From: Saprospiraceae bacterium
GTDB lineage: Bacteria; Bacteroidota; Bacteroidia; Chitinophagales; Saprospiraceae
Direction of reading: 5' to 3'
DNA: 64,000 nucleotides
Assembly (NCBI GenBank): GCA_016719855.1
Contig: JADJYH010000031.1
Coordinates: 1-64,000 of the forward strand
Shown here: piece after piece, positions 43,820 through 53,130 of the stretch
How positions within the stretch are numbered: the stretch's first letter is position 1
Layout of the letters: each line of letters opens with the position of its first letter
Position numbers and translations under genes: made by a program
Notes under the pieces: generated by a model
Databases searched by the model: none
What the model saw: only the letters and a program-made list of their open reading frames with translations
What the model was told of the DNA's origin: nothing

Positions 43820-46268
43820 TTAATGCTTAACAAACCGCACCGCTGCCCCGCTCTTTTCCTTTAGAAAATAGATACCCGACCTCAGTTGTGAGATATCAAT
43901 GTCCAATCGGGTAGTACCTGGTTCAATGTCCGTGGACAGTAAGACCTGCCCCAAGCTATTCTCGATTATCAAGTTGCTGGAAAGACTATTTTCCAATGTC
44001 AAAACGACCGTAATCTTATCGGTGGCCGGGTTCGGGTACATCTTTAGTTGCCGATAATCCAGCGATTCAGCAATTGCCATGTTCAAATCATCATGACCCT
44101 CCATTTGATAACCAGCAGGTTGATAGGGCTGGCAAACCTGCAAGCCACAGGCACCAAGCGCATCCCCGTGCGCCAAGTGGGCAGCTACTGCCGACTGCGA
44201 AATACACAGTGTATTTGAGTTTCCATGGCAAACTTGTACTTTATCATTGTTGTTCCCACAGCGCACGTCCACCGATTCCACCAGCGTGGTGGCGGTTGCT
44301 GTGCAGTTGGCTCCGGAGGTAACAGTAACTATGTAGGTCGTATTGGAACTAGGGCTGACGGTGATAGATGCAGTAGTTTCCCCATTGCTCCAGGCGTAGG
44401 TTGGTGAACCATTATCGCCTGTTACAGTATGTGTCAGCGTGGTAGAGGCAGCCGGGGTATAGCCAACATAGACCGTCCTGCATGCCGGCAATTCAACGGT
44501 GAGATAGCAGCAGCCTTCGTCAACGGCTCCGTTACAATTGTCGTCCACATTGTTTCCACAAACTTCAGCTGCATCGGGGTTGATATTGGGGTTTTCGTCG
44601 TCACAATCACCTACGCAGATGGTAAAGCCATCGCCATCTTGGTCGAAACCTTCGTCAACAAGTTCGTCGCAGTCGTTGTCCTGTTCATCGCAGATTTCCG
44701 GGTTGTTGGGATAAACGTTCATATTCTCGTCGTTACAATCTCCACTTGTAAGCACATAGCCGGGCCCACAGACTGCGCAAAAAGTTTGGGAAATATTGGG
44801 ATCCCCATAGTTGTCCCCATCATTATCCCGATAGCATGTAACCACTACTTGCTGCTGGGATTCATAGGCTCCCATATCCACAGTTCCATCAAAATTCGCA
44901 AGTTTCCTTCTAGGTCGGCGATTACACCTCCAGAACGAGCGCATTGCTACCAGCATTGATAGCAGGTGAGGTGGGCGAGCAGAGCTGCAGGTGGAAATTT
45001 CCCGCGGTAGTCGGAGCGTTGGCAAATGGGGGCATACTGATGAACAATGGATCGCTGCTGATGTTATTGCCGCCGCTGCCTGTCCAACCGCCTTGGACGG
45101 TTGAGTAGTTAATGAAAATATGAGAGGCGTTGGCTCCACTTTGGTAAGAAGCTACGGAGCTATTGCCAAATATGATACAATTGTTGAAGGTGGGGTTGCC
45201 GGCGCTCCCATCCTTTTGAAAATGAATGACTCCACCGTTAGGCGCATTATTGGCGCTAAAGGTGGAGTTGGAAATCATAGGCGCTCCGCCATTGCCGTCG
45301 TCATAGTAAATTGCGGCACCAGGGAGGTTTGATTTGTTTCCACTGAAAAGGCAATTGGTAAAAGACCAGGCTGAAGGGCCATTTGAGGCTACACTGAAAA
45401 ACCCGCCACCATAAGCGTTTGCCTTGTTTGCTGAAAAAATGCAGCTCATAAAGCTTGGAGTCGCATTGCCATTATGACCATTGCTATAGATTCCGCCTCC
45501 ATAATTGGCAATATTGCCTGAAAAAAGGCAATTGGTTAATGTTGGGTTGGCGTCACCGTTAAAAAGCCCGTTATTCCCAATGGCACCCCCATTATGGGCA
45601 GTGTTGTTCGTGAATGAACAGTTCGTAAAGGATGGATTGGCATTGCCGTCCACGCCATTGTTGTAAAGTGCGCCACCGTTTCCGCTGGTTGGATGAGCCG
45701 CATTGTCTATAAAAACACAGTTGGCAATAGTTGGGTTGGATGAATTGGCTTGACCGACGCCATGGTTAAAAATACCGCCTCCGTTGCCGTGTTCATTTGC
45801 TCCATTTGCATTGCCCAAAGTGACTGTGAACCCATCCAGCACCATTTCGCTAGTTCGATAGTTGATCCACATCACATGATAGGCATTATCAGTATTGTTC
45901 GCTATGCCAATGTTTCCGCTCAAGATAGTGACATTGGTGATCCAGCTCCGCTCTGAAAGCATTGTCTCTGTGCCGTTGAAGCCACCGTAGATTTTGATGT
46001 TTTTGTTGATGTAAAATGTTTTTAAACGTGGATTTGCAGGATTTGGATTGCCGGTGAGGTCCTTGGTGGGCATATACGTCCCCGCAGCAACCCAAATTTC
46101 GTCGTTGGCAACGGTTGCTTCTATTGCTTTTTGAAGCGTCTGAAATGCCTGCCCCCAGGAGGTTCCGGTGTTGACGTCACTCCCTCCGGGTGTAACATAA
46201 TAAACTGTTGCGTTGACTTGCTGGGCAAGCCATCCTGTCATCAAAATGAATAAAAGTGGTGGCATCAT
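43820..46268 (-). CDS. Beta-helix (choice-of-anchor Q) plus MopE-type repeats, T9SS cargo; one frameshift
   Basis: About 805 residues when joined. The N-terminal part is a parallel beta-helix of the PMP/choice-of-anchor Q type: YYVTPGGSDVNTGTSWGQAF, then repeats NPSFTNCSFTNNTAHNGGAI, NPTLTNCLFSGNIANYGGGI and more, ending NAGSNALV. The frame shifts at about 44925 and continues DGTVDMGAYES, then MopE-like loops CYRDNDGDNYGDPN, SGDCNDENMNVYPNNPEICD, EQDNDCDELVDEGFDQDGDG, VGDCDDENPNINPDAAEVCG. An Ig-like stretch and the T9SS end MYPNPATDKITVVL ... SGIYFLKEKSGAAVRFVKH follow. A surface protein, probably calcium- or copper-binding through the DxDxDG-like loops. Confidence 0.85.
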
Positions 46269-46851
46269 TCAAAGCTGAAAAGAAAGAGAAAACAGGAAGC
46301 GTAAGTACAGGTTCTTCATAATTATTGGGTTATTGAACGTTACAAAAGTGTATCCGAGCAAGGAAAAAATTATAGCGGCTGCATTTGCAGGCCAACAGGT
46401 TTTTCGTTAAAAAAATCCTACTTCTTAAGTTGAGCGTAATCAGGCCTTCATCCGTCGAGGAGGATGCGTATCTTATGAATCATATTGATGGGTAAGCTAT
46501 CACTAGCTTACCCATAGGGTTCGTTGTGTAAAAAAATGTTTTTAGGGTTAACCTCAAAGAGGAACTGAACAGTAATGCCGATTATCAAACCAATAAAGAC
46601 TTTCGGAATTCGCTTTCCAAAGCCGCCTATAAACCAAAGCTGAGTGCAATAGTAGTTATGGGGACTTTGAATAAATCCACCCAAAATTTCCCATTTCTTA
46701 AAGAATCGAAAAATTGTTTTTAATGTTATCAATTTGTAAGCTATTGAATATCAGTTTTTTAACGCCCTAAATTACTTGTTTTTACTTCTGCTTTTTTATA
46801 GTGATTTCAGATAATTTCGATGCAAAGAAAAAAAGTCCTCAAATTGGACTT
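46269..46851. other. Intergenic region with one hairpin
   Basis: It contains a perfect hairpin ATGGGTAAGCTA-TCAC-TAGCTTACCCAT at 46488-46515. AT-rich sequence on both sides; no supported gene. Promoters for the flanking genes are expected here but no exact TAnnTTTG with proper spacing was found. Confidence 0.5.
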
Positions 46852-48296
46852 ATGAAATTATTGACACTGCTTAAAACCCTCAAGCCCGAAGAACACATTG
46901 AGTTCCAACACTTTGTGAAATCAATTTCTTCAAACTTGGCGAGCGTTATGCTAAATTTTTTAGGCTGCTTTGCAAGCTTCATCCAACTTTCGATGCATCC
47001 AAAGCGGACATGGAAGCCATTTACAAACGTAGTTTTGGCAAAGCGGCCTACACTGATTCCAAACTATTCAACTTATTATCCGGCATTTGCCGCCAAGTGG
47101 AAGATTTCTTGGTGGTAAAAATGTTGCTATCGGAAGATGGAACTTCGGAGAAGGGGCGGATTTGGAAAGAACTGCTCGTCAAAGCGCTCGGCAATCGGAA
47201 CGCTGGCGCTTATTTTCGAGTAGAGGCCCAGCGGCTGATTGACGAGACCAACTCCCGCCCTGTAAAAGAACTGGACGACTACTTTACCCTACAACAGCTT
47301 CACCACCAAGTTTATTTTAACCCCGATACGCCCAAGTATAGCGAGTACCCGCCCCGACTGCAGTTGGCGATGGAGCACCTTGACCTGTTTTATTGCATTG
47401 CGAAGCTGCAATATGCGGCGGAAATGAAAGCAAGAGAAAGGCTTTTCCAAGTCCAATATGAATTGCCGCTGTTGCAGGCGGTGATGGAGCGAACCGCCGA
47501 CCCCAACCTGATTGACAGCCACCCCATGGCGGCTATTTACAGTAAGCTTGTAAAGTTGTACCTGAATGGCGTCACGGAGGTTGGCTTCTGGGATTTAAAA
47601 GCAATGTTCGATAACAAGTTTGCCCTGTTGCCCAAATCTGACCAGCAGGGCCTGTTGCTGCACCTTATTAATATGGGCATATCGCTCGGTGTAAGGGACG
47701 TGGATGAATGCGGAGATGCTCTCGCTCTTTAAGATGGCTATTGAAGCCGATGTGCTGCTCCATGGTGGACGCATAAGCCATATCACTTTTGCGAACATCG
47801 TGGCCTGTGCTGCACTGTGCAATGAGTTCGATTGGGCCGATTCTTTCATGAAAAGATTTTCAACTTATTTGGAAGAAGGCACAGCAGGCCACGATAGCAT
47901 TGTCCTCTGCCTTCTTGTATTATGGCCAGGGCTTTTTAGATAAGGCGCAAACGAGCTTGGTGCAATCTGTTTTTCACCACTCCCGCTTTCGAAGTTGTGG
48001 CAAGGGGCTTTCTGTTGAAAATAGCTTTTGACAGGTATTTGAAAGAAGGGAAAGATTACGAATTTCTGACTTCCCATTTGACTGCTTTTGAAAAATTCGT
48101 AAAAGCCAAGCAATTGACCGAAGAGAAGAAAAACGCCCAATTGAACTGTATCCGTTTTGTGCGAAAGATGACGGCGGTCAAATTTGAAAAACATGTGGTG
48201 CCAGAAATAGACAAGGAAAAGCTCCGATTGAAGCTGGAAGGATTACAGCCAATTGTTTCAAAAAAATGGCTAGTTGAAAAAATTGAGACCTTGTAA
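46852..48296 (+). pseudogene. Degraded paralogue of the helical-repeat protein at 37939
   Basis: MKLLTLLKTLKPEEHIEFQH starts like the 37939 protein family (xxLFxLIKxLxxxExxxF). Pieces in different frames: SKLFNLLSGICRQVEDFLVV to VRDVDECGDALAL (47010-47732), MLSLFKMAIEADVLLHGGRI (47704-47943), then FLLKIAFDRYLKEGKDYEFL to KWLVEKIETL (about 47997-48296). Four or more frame changes. The reconstructed protein of about 480 residues is all helical. Either a pseudogene or a badly called stretch; the ppk1 gene next to it is clean, which favours real decay. Confidence 0.6.
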
Positions 48297-48318
48297 AAAA
48301 AAGGGAAAGTGCCGATAA

Positions 48319-50418
48319 TTAGCCAGCTTTTCCTTCCCCCAGCCGCTTAAAATAATGGTACGTCTCCACCTGCGACTGCACCAATTTACCTGCTATATGC
48401 CGGTAAGTATTTGTGTTGTCCCTATCAATGATTCGGGCCTTGCAGTTGTCGCTCCACTGGATGGAAATCACATCCCGGATTTGCTTTTTGATGGCTTCGT
48501 CGTACACGGGGAAGACCGTCTCCACCCGCCAGCTTAGGTTGCGGGTCATCAGGTCGGCACTGGCGAGGTAAATCTCCTCGTTGCCCATATTGTGGAAAAT
48601 GAAAACCCGGGCATGTTCGAGGTAACGGTCCACGATGCTGATGATTTGGATGTTCTCGCTGACGCCCTGCATGTTGGGCACGACGGAACATATCCCCCTG
48701 ATAATCAATCGGATAGGCACACCAGCTTGACTTGCCTGGTAGAGCTTCACGATCATTTTTTCATCCTGAATGCTGTTGAGCTTCAAAGCAATGCCACAGG
48801 GCTTGCCCACTTTTGCATTGCCGATTTCACGGTCAATGAGCCACTCGATTTTTTCCCGCATCTGGAACTGCCCCACCAGCAAATGCTCGAAGCCCTGTTC
48901 TGGCTTGTTCCCAGTTTCCAAAAAGTGGAACAGCCTTGAAACCTCGTCCGTCAGCCGTGGGTCTGTGGTGAAAATGCTGAAGTCGCTATAAATCTTAGCG
49001 GTTTCCTCATGGAAGTTCCCAGTGCTGAGGTAGGTATAAACCTGCGGCCCACCAGCCTCCTGTCTCGTGACTTGCGCCAGCTTTGAATGTACCTTCACGC
49101 CGGGCAGGCTGTAGGCCACCTTCACCCCAGCGGCTTCGAGGCGCTCGCCCCAGTTGAGGTTCGCCTCTTCGTCGAAGCGGGCTTTCACTTCAATGAAAAC
49201 AAAGACCTGCTTGCCGTTTTCCACGGCTTCCATCAAGGCATTCATGATTCGGGAATGCTTGGCCACCCGATATTGCGTGATTTTTATGGTGGTCACGAGG
49301 GGGTCGTGCGCCGCTTTTTCAAAAAAATTGATCACCGTTTGGTAAGCGTGGTAGGGGAACGCCAGCAGGTGGTCCTTGCCATTCAAGGCACCAAAAAAAT
49401 CAATGGCGGTAGTGAGCGGCTTGTAGGGCAATGGCACCAACGGCTTATTTTTCAGCTCCGCAAGCCCGAAGTCCGGGAACTTGAAAAAGTCGAAATTGTT
49501 GTGGTAGCGGCCCTCCACCAGCAGGTCTGTTTTCTTGAGTTCAAACGATTCCACCAAAAAATCCAATAGTTCCAGCGGCATCTCCCGGTCGTACACGAAG
49601 CGGCTGGGCGGCCCCACGTGGCGCTTGGTCAGGCTGGTTCGTATTTTGGCAAGCAAGTCGCCGGAGTACTCGTCGTCAATGTACAGCTCGGCGTCACGGG
49701 TCAACTTGATGGAGTAAGTGTCCTGGATATCGTAGCCGGGAAACATTTCGCCGAGGCAGTGCCGCACAACGTCGTCGAGCATGATGATTTCACGGCGACC
49801 GTTTAGCGAGGGCAATTGGATGAAACGGGGCAGGTGGTCGCTCGGCACCTTCACGATGGCGTACTGCGTGGAATGGTCATCCTTGTCTTCCATGTGTACC
49901 ATCAGGTAGAGCGAGGCGTTGTTGAGGAACGGCCTGATTTTCCCCTTCAGCAACAAAACCGGCTGCACGAAGGGCAACATATACTCGTCAAAATAATTCT
50001 CCACAAACTGGCGCTGCTTCTCTCCCAACTGTAGCCGGCGCTTGAGGAAAATTCGGTGCCTGCCAAGCTCCGGCACGATTTGCTTCTCGAAAATCTCGCT
50101 GAACTCCTGCTGCTGCTCGTTCACGATTTGCAGGATTTGCTTCAAAATCGCCTTTGGGTTGTAGTCAAAAACCTGCCGGGTCTTTTTGCCAACCCGCATC
50201 AGGTTACGGTGGTTGGCTACCCGTACCCGAAAAAATTCGTCGAGGTTGGAGGAGTAAATGGCAAGGAATTTCAGGCGCTCCAGCAGGGGCACGGTCGGGT
50301 CTTTCGCCTCCTGCAATACCCGGTAGTTGAACGAAAGCCAACTGATGTCCCGGTGCAAAAAAGGATAGTTTTCAGTGCCTTCTGATGGTCGTACGTCTAT
50401 GTCTTCGGCTGTTATCAT
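48319..50418 (-). CDS. ppk1: Polyphosphate kinase 1
   Basis: 699 residues from MITAEDIDVRPSEGTENYPF (start chosen at 50418; the longer frame adds 26 residues not typical of the family). Polymerises ATP gamma-phosphate into polyphosphate. Landmarks: HRDISWLSFNYRVLQEA (N domain), YSSNLDEFFRVRVANHRNLM (ATP contact region), VTTIKITQYRVAKHSRIMNA, the phospho-acceptor His in GVKVHSKLAQVTRQE and the second His in VFIFHNMGNEEIYLASADLM. Complete and uninterrupted. It is a single gene with repeats on the upstream side. Confidence 0.97.
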   Translation of the reverse strand: MITAEDIDVRPSEGTENYPFLHRDISWLSFNYRVLQEAKDPTVPLLERLKFLAIYSSNLDEFFRVRVANHRNLMRVGKKTRQVFDYNPKAILKQILQIVNEQQQEFSEIFEKQIVPELGRHRIFLKRRLQLGEKQRQFVENYFDEYMLPFVQPVLLLKGKIRPFLNNASLYLMVHMEDKDDHSTQYAIVKVPSDHLPRFIQLPSLNGRREIIMLDDVVRHCLGEMFPGYDIQDTYSIKLTRDAELYIDDEYSGDLLAKIRTSLTKRHVGPPSRFVYDREMPLELLDFLVESFELKKTDLLVEGRYHNNFDFFKFPDFGLAELKNKPLVPLPYKPLTTAIDFFGALNGKDHLLAFPYHAYQTVINFFEKAAHDPLVTTIKITQYRVAKHSRIMNALMEAVENGKQVFVFIEVKARFDEEANLNWGERLEAAGVKVAYSLPGVKVHSKLAQVTRQEAGGPQVYTYLSTGNFHEETAKIYSDFSIFTTDPRLTDEVSRLFHFLETGNKPEQGFEHLLVGQFQMREKIEWLIDREIGNAKVGKPCGIALKLNSIQDEKMIVKLYQASQAGVPIRLIIRGICSVVPNMQGVSENIQIISIVDRYLEHARVFIFHNMGNEEIYLASADLMTRNLSWRVETVFPVYDEAIKKQIRDVISIQWSDNCKARIIDRDNTNTYRHIAGKLVQSQVETYHYFKRLGEGKAG

Positions 50419-50511
50419 GTTGCTTGGAGTACTGTGGAATTTGGCGGCTAAATTAGCAAGTTTCAATGTTGGCAGGTTGATTTGCAATGATTGCAACGAA
50501 AATTAACGTTG

Positions 50512-50586
50512 AATTGAAAATGGAGAATTGAAAATTGAAAATTACGCAGCCCACATTTTCAATTTTCAATTCTCCATTTTCCATTA
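50512..50586. repeat. GAATTGAAAATT tandem/inverted repeat
   Basis: AATGGAGAATTGAAAATTG and its inverse CAATTTTCAATTCTCCATT flank an 11-base centre. The same unit occurs at 61638-61675. It lies between ppk1 and the DUF72 gene and includes the last codon of the latter. Confidence 0.7.
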
Positions 50587-51510
50587 AAAAAGCGTCATCT
50601 GCTGTCCCGTTTCCTCCCCAGCAATTTTCGGCCCACGGGTGCTGATGCCGACGATGCTTTTTGTTTTTTCGTAAAACGCTGCCGCAAGGTCGGGAGCCAA
50701 CAGGTTGTCCGGCTCGTGGGTGAAGAAATAGCACGCCTTCAAACCCATTGAAAACCAGTCGGTTAGGCGCTCCGCCCAGTCGTCCAACCGGGTGAAATCG
50801 GTGGGGTGCAGGTTGTTGCCGACGAAGCGGACTAGCACCTGGCCGGAGGTGAGCCGCATGTGCGCCACGTCCCGGCGGCCAGCCACGTCGGTGATGACCG
50901 TGGAGGTGCCGTATTTTTCCAATAAATCAAAAAGGCGCTCCGAATTCAGCGTATTTGAAAACCAACTCTCGTGCCGTACCTCCACGGCAAGTGGCAGTGT
51001 AAATTGTTTCAAAAAGCCTTCCAGCACGTCAATTTTATCCACCCCAAAATACGGTGGCAACTGAATGAAACAGGGGCCGAGCTTGCTGCCCAGCCCGCTC
51101 ATCGCCTCGCAAAAACGCTGGATCAGCTCGCCGCCCGTGCCCAAATCACCAGCGTGACTGATGGTCTGTAGCACTTTTGGGCAAAAGCGAAAATCCGCAG
51201 CCGCCTCGTCGTGCCAGTGCTGCACGGTGAACGGGTCGGGGATGCGGTAGTGCGTCGTGTTCAGCTCGATGGTGTTGAACTGGCGGGCGTAGTGCCGCAG
51301 GAAGTCGGGCGTTTTGGCACCCTTCGGGTAAATTTTGCCCACCCACTCCTTGACGCTCCAGCCGGTGGCACCGATGAGGAGCGAGTGAGCGGGTGAGCGA
51401 GTGAGCGGGTGAGCAGATGGTGCTTGGGCCAGAATAGCGGCATTGCCCGGTGGGTCGGGGAGGAGGCGGAAATCAATTTTCGAGATGTCGGGCAGTTTGC
51501 CGAATTCCAT
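50584..51510 (-). CDS. DUF72 family protein with a microsatellite-coded insert
   Basis: 308 residues from MEFGKLPDISKIDFRLLPDP. DUF72 is a TIM-barrel-like family of unknown function: LLIGATGWSVKEWVGKIYP, NTIELNTTHYRIPD, PFTVQHWHDEAAADFRFCPK, LGPCFIQLPPYFGVDKIDVL, PLAVEVRHESWFS, VRFVGNNLHPTDFTRLDDWA. Between the N-terminal extension and the domain, residues about 36-46 (SAHPLTRSPAHS) are coded by the GTGAGCGG microsatellite at 51381-51417, in frame. The domain itself is complete. Confidence 0.88.
   Translation of the reverse strand: MEFGKLPDISKIDFRLLPDPPGNAAILAQAPSAHPLTRSPAHSLLIGATGWSVKEWVGKIYPKGAKTPDFLRHYARQFNTIELNTTHYRIPDPFTVQHWHDEAAADFRFCPKVLQTISHAGDLGTGGELIQRFCEAMSGLGSKLGPCFIQLPPYFGVDKIDVLEGFLKQFTLPLAVEVRHESWFSNTLNSERLFDLLEKYGTSTVITDVAGRRDVAHMRLTSGQVLVRFVGNNLHPTDFTRLDDWAERLTDWFSMGLKACYFFTHEPDNLLAPDLAAAFYEKTKSIVGISTRGPKIAGEETGQQMTLF
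51381..51417. repeat. GAGTGAGCGG microsatellite inside the DUF72 gene
   Basis: Four imperfect GTGAGCGG/GTGAGCGA units within coding sequence, in frame. Related tracts are at 52087, 52640 and 53083. Confidence 0.8.
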
Positions 51511-51560
51511 GTGGTTTGGAAATTTTGACTGCAAATAACCTCAAAACTGGGCGGATTCCC

Positions 51561-51632
51561 CTTGTGGTCGCCCAATTTATTGGGCTGACCGAGAAAGGCT
51601 CATCGGTCAGCCCAATAAATTTGGCGACCACA
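51561..51632. repeat. Long hairpin, 30-bp arms
   Basis: Arms 51561-51590 and 51603-51632 are inverse at 29 of 30 positions (core CCAATTTATTGGGCTGACCG), loop 12 bases. It lies between the divergent DUF72 and 51720 genes. Confidence 0.85.
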
Positions 51633-51649
51633 ATGCTCAAAAAAAAAAG

Positions 51650-51657
51650 CTATTTTT
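51650..51657 (+). promoter_or_regulatory. Candidate -7 box TATTTTTG
   Basis: TATTTTTG, 62 bases before ATG 51720; a TTG is found 27 bases upstream, further than usual. Confidence 0.35.
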
Positions 51658-51719
51658 GTATACACCTGGCCGCTGATATGCCCTTTTCACTCATTATTTT
51701 TTCATCAAAAACTTTGAAC

Positions 51720-52085
51720 ATGAAAGCATTTTTTACCCTCGTTGCCTTCCTTTTCATGGCCAACTTCGCCATTGCGCAGCAGAACAAATGGATGAAGGAC
51801 GAGAAGAACATCCTCACCGTCACCATCACCGAGCGCGCCACCAAGGCCGAACTGCTCGACCTGAAGGACAAGCTTTGGAACACCTACCAAATCAAGTTCG
51901 AATGCCCAAGAATGGAGTTTAGCAAGAATAATAAAAGGTTGAAGTACCTCAGCCTTCGGGTCGAAATGCCTACTGGCGAAGTCGGCACGGTCGGTACTTC
52001 TTTCGATGCACCCGGCCAAACCATCGGCTTCCACTTTGACCGCAATGCCGATACTTACGATGAGTTCGGGATTTGGACGAAATAG
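51720..52085 (+). CDS. Small exported protein of unknown function
   Basis: 121 residues. MKAFFTLVAFLFMANFAIAQ is a signal peptide. The mature domain (NILTVTITERATKAELLDLK, KLWNTYQIKFECPRMEFSKN, LKYLSLRVEMPTGEVGTVGT) looks like a small ferredoxin-like alpha/beta fold, with the TERATKAELLDLKDKL helix typical of sensor-domain remnants of Bacteroidota peptidase-associated (M56-type) proteins. No catalytic motif. Its stop is directly followed by the microsatellite at 52087. Confidence 0.6.
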   Translation: MKAFFTLVAFLFMANFAIAQQNKWMKDEKNILTVTITERATKAELLDLKDKLWNTYQIKFECPRMEFSKNNKRLKYLSLRVEMPTGEVGTVGTSFDAPGQTIGFHFDRNADTYDEFGIWTK

Positions 52086-52086
52086 C

Positions 52087-52158
52087 AGGTGAGCGAGTGA
52101 TCGGGTGAGCGAGTGAAAAGCATAGGCAGCTCACTTCTCTCCCGATCACTCGCTCATT
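52087..52158. repeat. GTGAGCGA microsatellite, inverted halves
   Basis: GTGAGCGAGTGATCGGGTGA near the left and CTCCCGATCACTCGCTCA near the right. The right half borders the truncated 2OG-oxygenase gene. Confidence 0.75.
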
Positions 52159-52642
52159 GAAGGGCCATGCCGATGGGCTAATGCACCAAGCGGGTGTGGG
52201 TAAGCTGGCCAGTTTTCAACAAAACTTGAAAGTGCGTGGCGACGTGATTTCTTGGATTGACAACGACTCCATCGAACCCTCCGAACTGGCCTTCATGGCC
52301 ATTGTTCAAGCATTTTATCTTTATCTAAACCAAACCTGCTACACGGGCATCAACGGCAGTGAATTCCACAACGCCCTGTACGAGTCGGGCAGCTTTTACA
52401 AGCGCCATTTCGACCAGTTCAAACAAGATTCCAACCGGCAATTTTCGATGGTCACCTACCTCAACGAAGATTGGGTAGATTCAGACGGCGGTGAGTTGGT
52501 CTTGTACTTGGATGGCGTCGAGAAAATAATCCAGCCACAGGGCGGGCGGGTCGTTTTTTTTAAAGCAGACAAAATCGAGCACGAAGTGCGCCCTGCGAGC
52601 CGGGAACGGATGAGCATTGCGGGCTGGCTACTTAGCGGGTGA
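52157..52642 (+). CDS. 2-oxoglutarate/Fe(II) oxygenase (prolyl-4-hydroxylase-like), N-terminally shortened
   Basis: About 161 residues. The core is present: YTGINGSEFHNALYESGSFY, the Fe ligands His and Asp in YKRHFDQFKQ, FSMVTYLNEDWVDSDGGELV, and the distal His and 2OG-binding Arg in KADKIEHEVRPASRERMSIA. Relatives have some 30-40 more residues before the LMHQAGVGK segment. Here that part is missing and the sequence runs straight into the microsatellite 52087-52158, so the gene was probably shortened by a repeat-mediated event. It may still start at an ATG around 52157. Substrate unknown. Confidence 0.75.
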   Translation: MKGHADGLMHQAGVGKLASFQQNLKVRGDVISWIDNDSIEPSELAFMAIVQAFYLYLNQTCYTGINGSEFHNALYESGSFYKRHFDQFKQDSNRQFSMVTYLNEDWVDSDGGELVLYLDGVEKIIQPQGGRVVFFKADKIEHEVRPASRERMSIAGWLLSG

Positions 52643-52692
52643 GAGAGTGAGCGGGGTGAGCGGGTGAGAGCGTGAGCGGATGAGATATTTTG
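52640..52692. repeat. GTGAGCGG microsatellite, left of the four-helix-bundle gene
   Basis: GTGAGAGAGTGAGCGGGGTG, then four more GTGAGCGG-like units. It is in direct orientation; its inverse lies at 53083-53130 on the other side of the gene at 52716. Confidence 0.75.
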
Positions 52693-52715
52693 CATAACCA
52701 CCAAATCAAACAGCT

Positions 52716-53077
52716 ATGACGAACGAAGAATTCAATGAGATTTTCAGGAAACGGACGAGGGATTTTGCGGTTAGGATTCTCAAATTTTTGGGTACGGTGC
52801 CTTTTAACACCGCAACAAGGATAATGTCCTATCAATTGGGCAAGTCAGCAACTTCGGTGGGTGCGAATTTCAGGGCATTTTGTCGGGAAGGTCGAAGAAT
52901 GAGAAATACGCCAAAATCTGTATCGTCGTAGAGGAAGCCGACGAATCTATTTACTGGCTTGACCTGTTCGATGCAACTGACTATGGCGATAAATTAGAAT
53001 TGAAATGGTTGTCAAACGAAGCCCTCGAAATCTTAAAGGTAACCGCCAAAACCAAGTCGTCATTAGCAGCTTCCTAA
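52716..53077 (+). CDS. Four-helix-bundle protein (23S rRNA intervening-sequence type), one frameshift
   Basis: About 120 residues. MTNEEFNEIFRKRTRDFAVR, ILKFLGTVPFNTATRIMSYQ and LGKSATSVGANFRAFCR belong to the family TIGR02436, first known from sequences inserted in 23S rRNA. A shift at about 52882 leads to KNEKYAKICIVVEEADESIY and WLDLFDATDYGDKLELKWLS. The family members are often found as small mobile or standalone genes with unknown role. Here the gene is flanked by inverse copies of a microsatellite. Confidence 0.85.
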
Positions 53078-53082
53078 CCCCC

Positions 53083-53130
53083 GCTCACCCGCTCACATCT
53101 CTCACCCGCTCACTCTCTCTCTCACATCTC
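53083..53130. repeat. CCCGCTCAC microsatellite, right of the four-helix-bundle gene
   Basis: CCCGCTCACCCGCTCACATC and CTCACCCGCTCACTCTCTCT: the inverse of the tract at 52640. It ends at the stop of rsgA. Confidence 0.75.

Noticed and set aside
46508..46732. 74-codon ORF on the minus strand in a long gap
   Set aside because: No recognisable motif, the last residues come from a hairpin arm, and composition is unremarkable. Not enough to call a gene.
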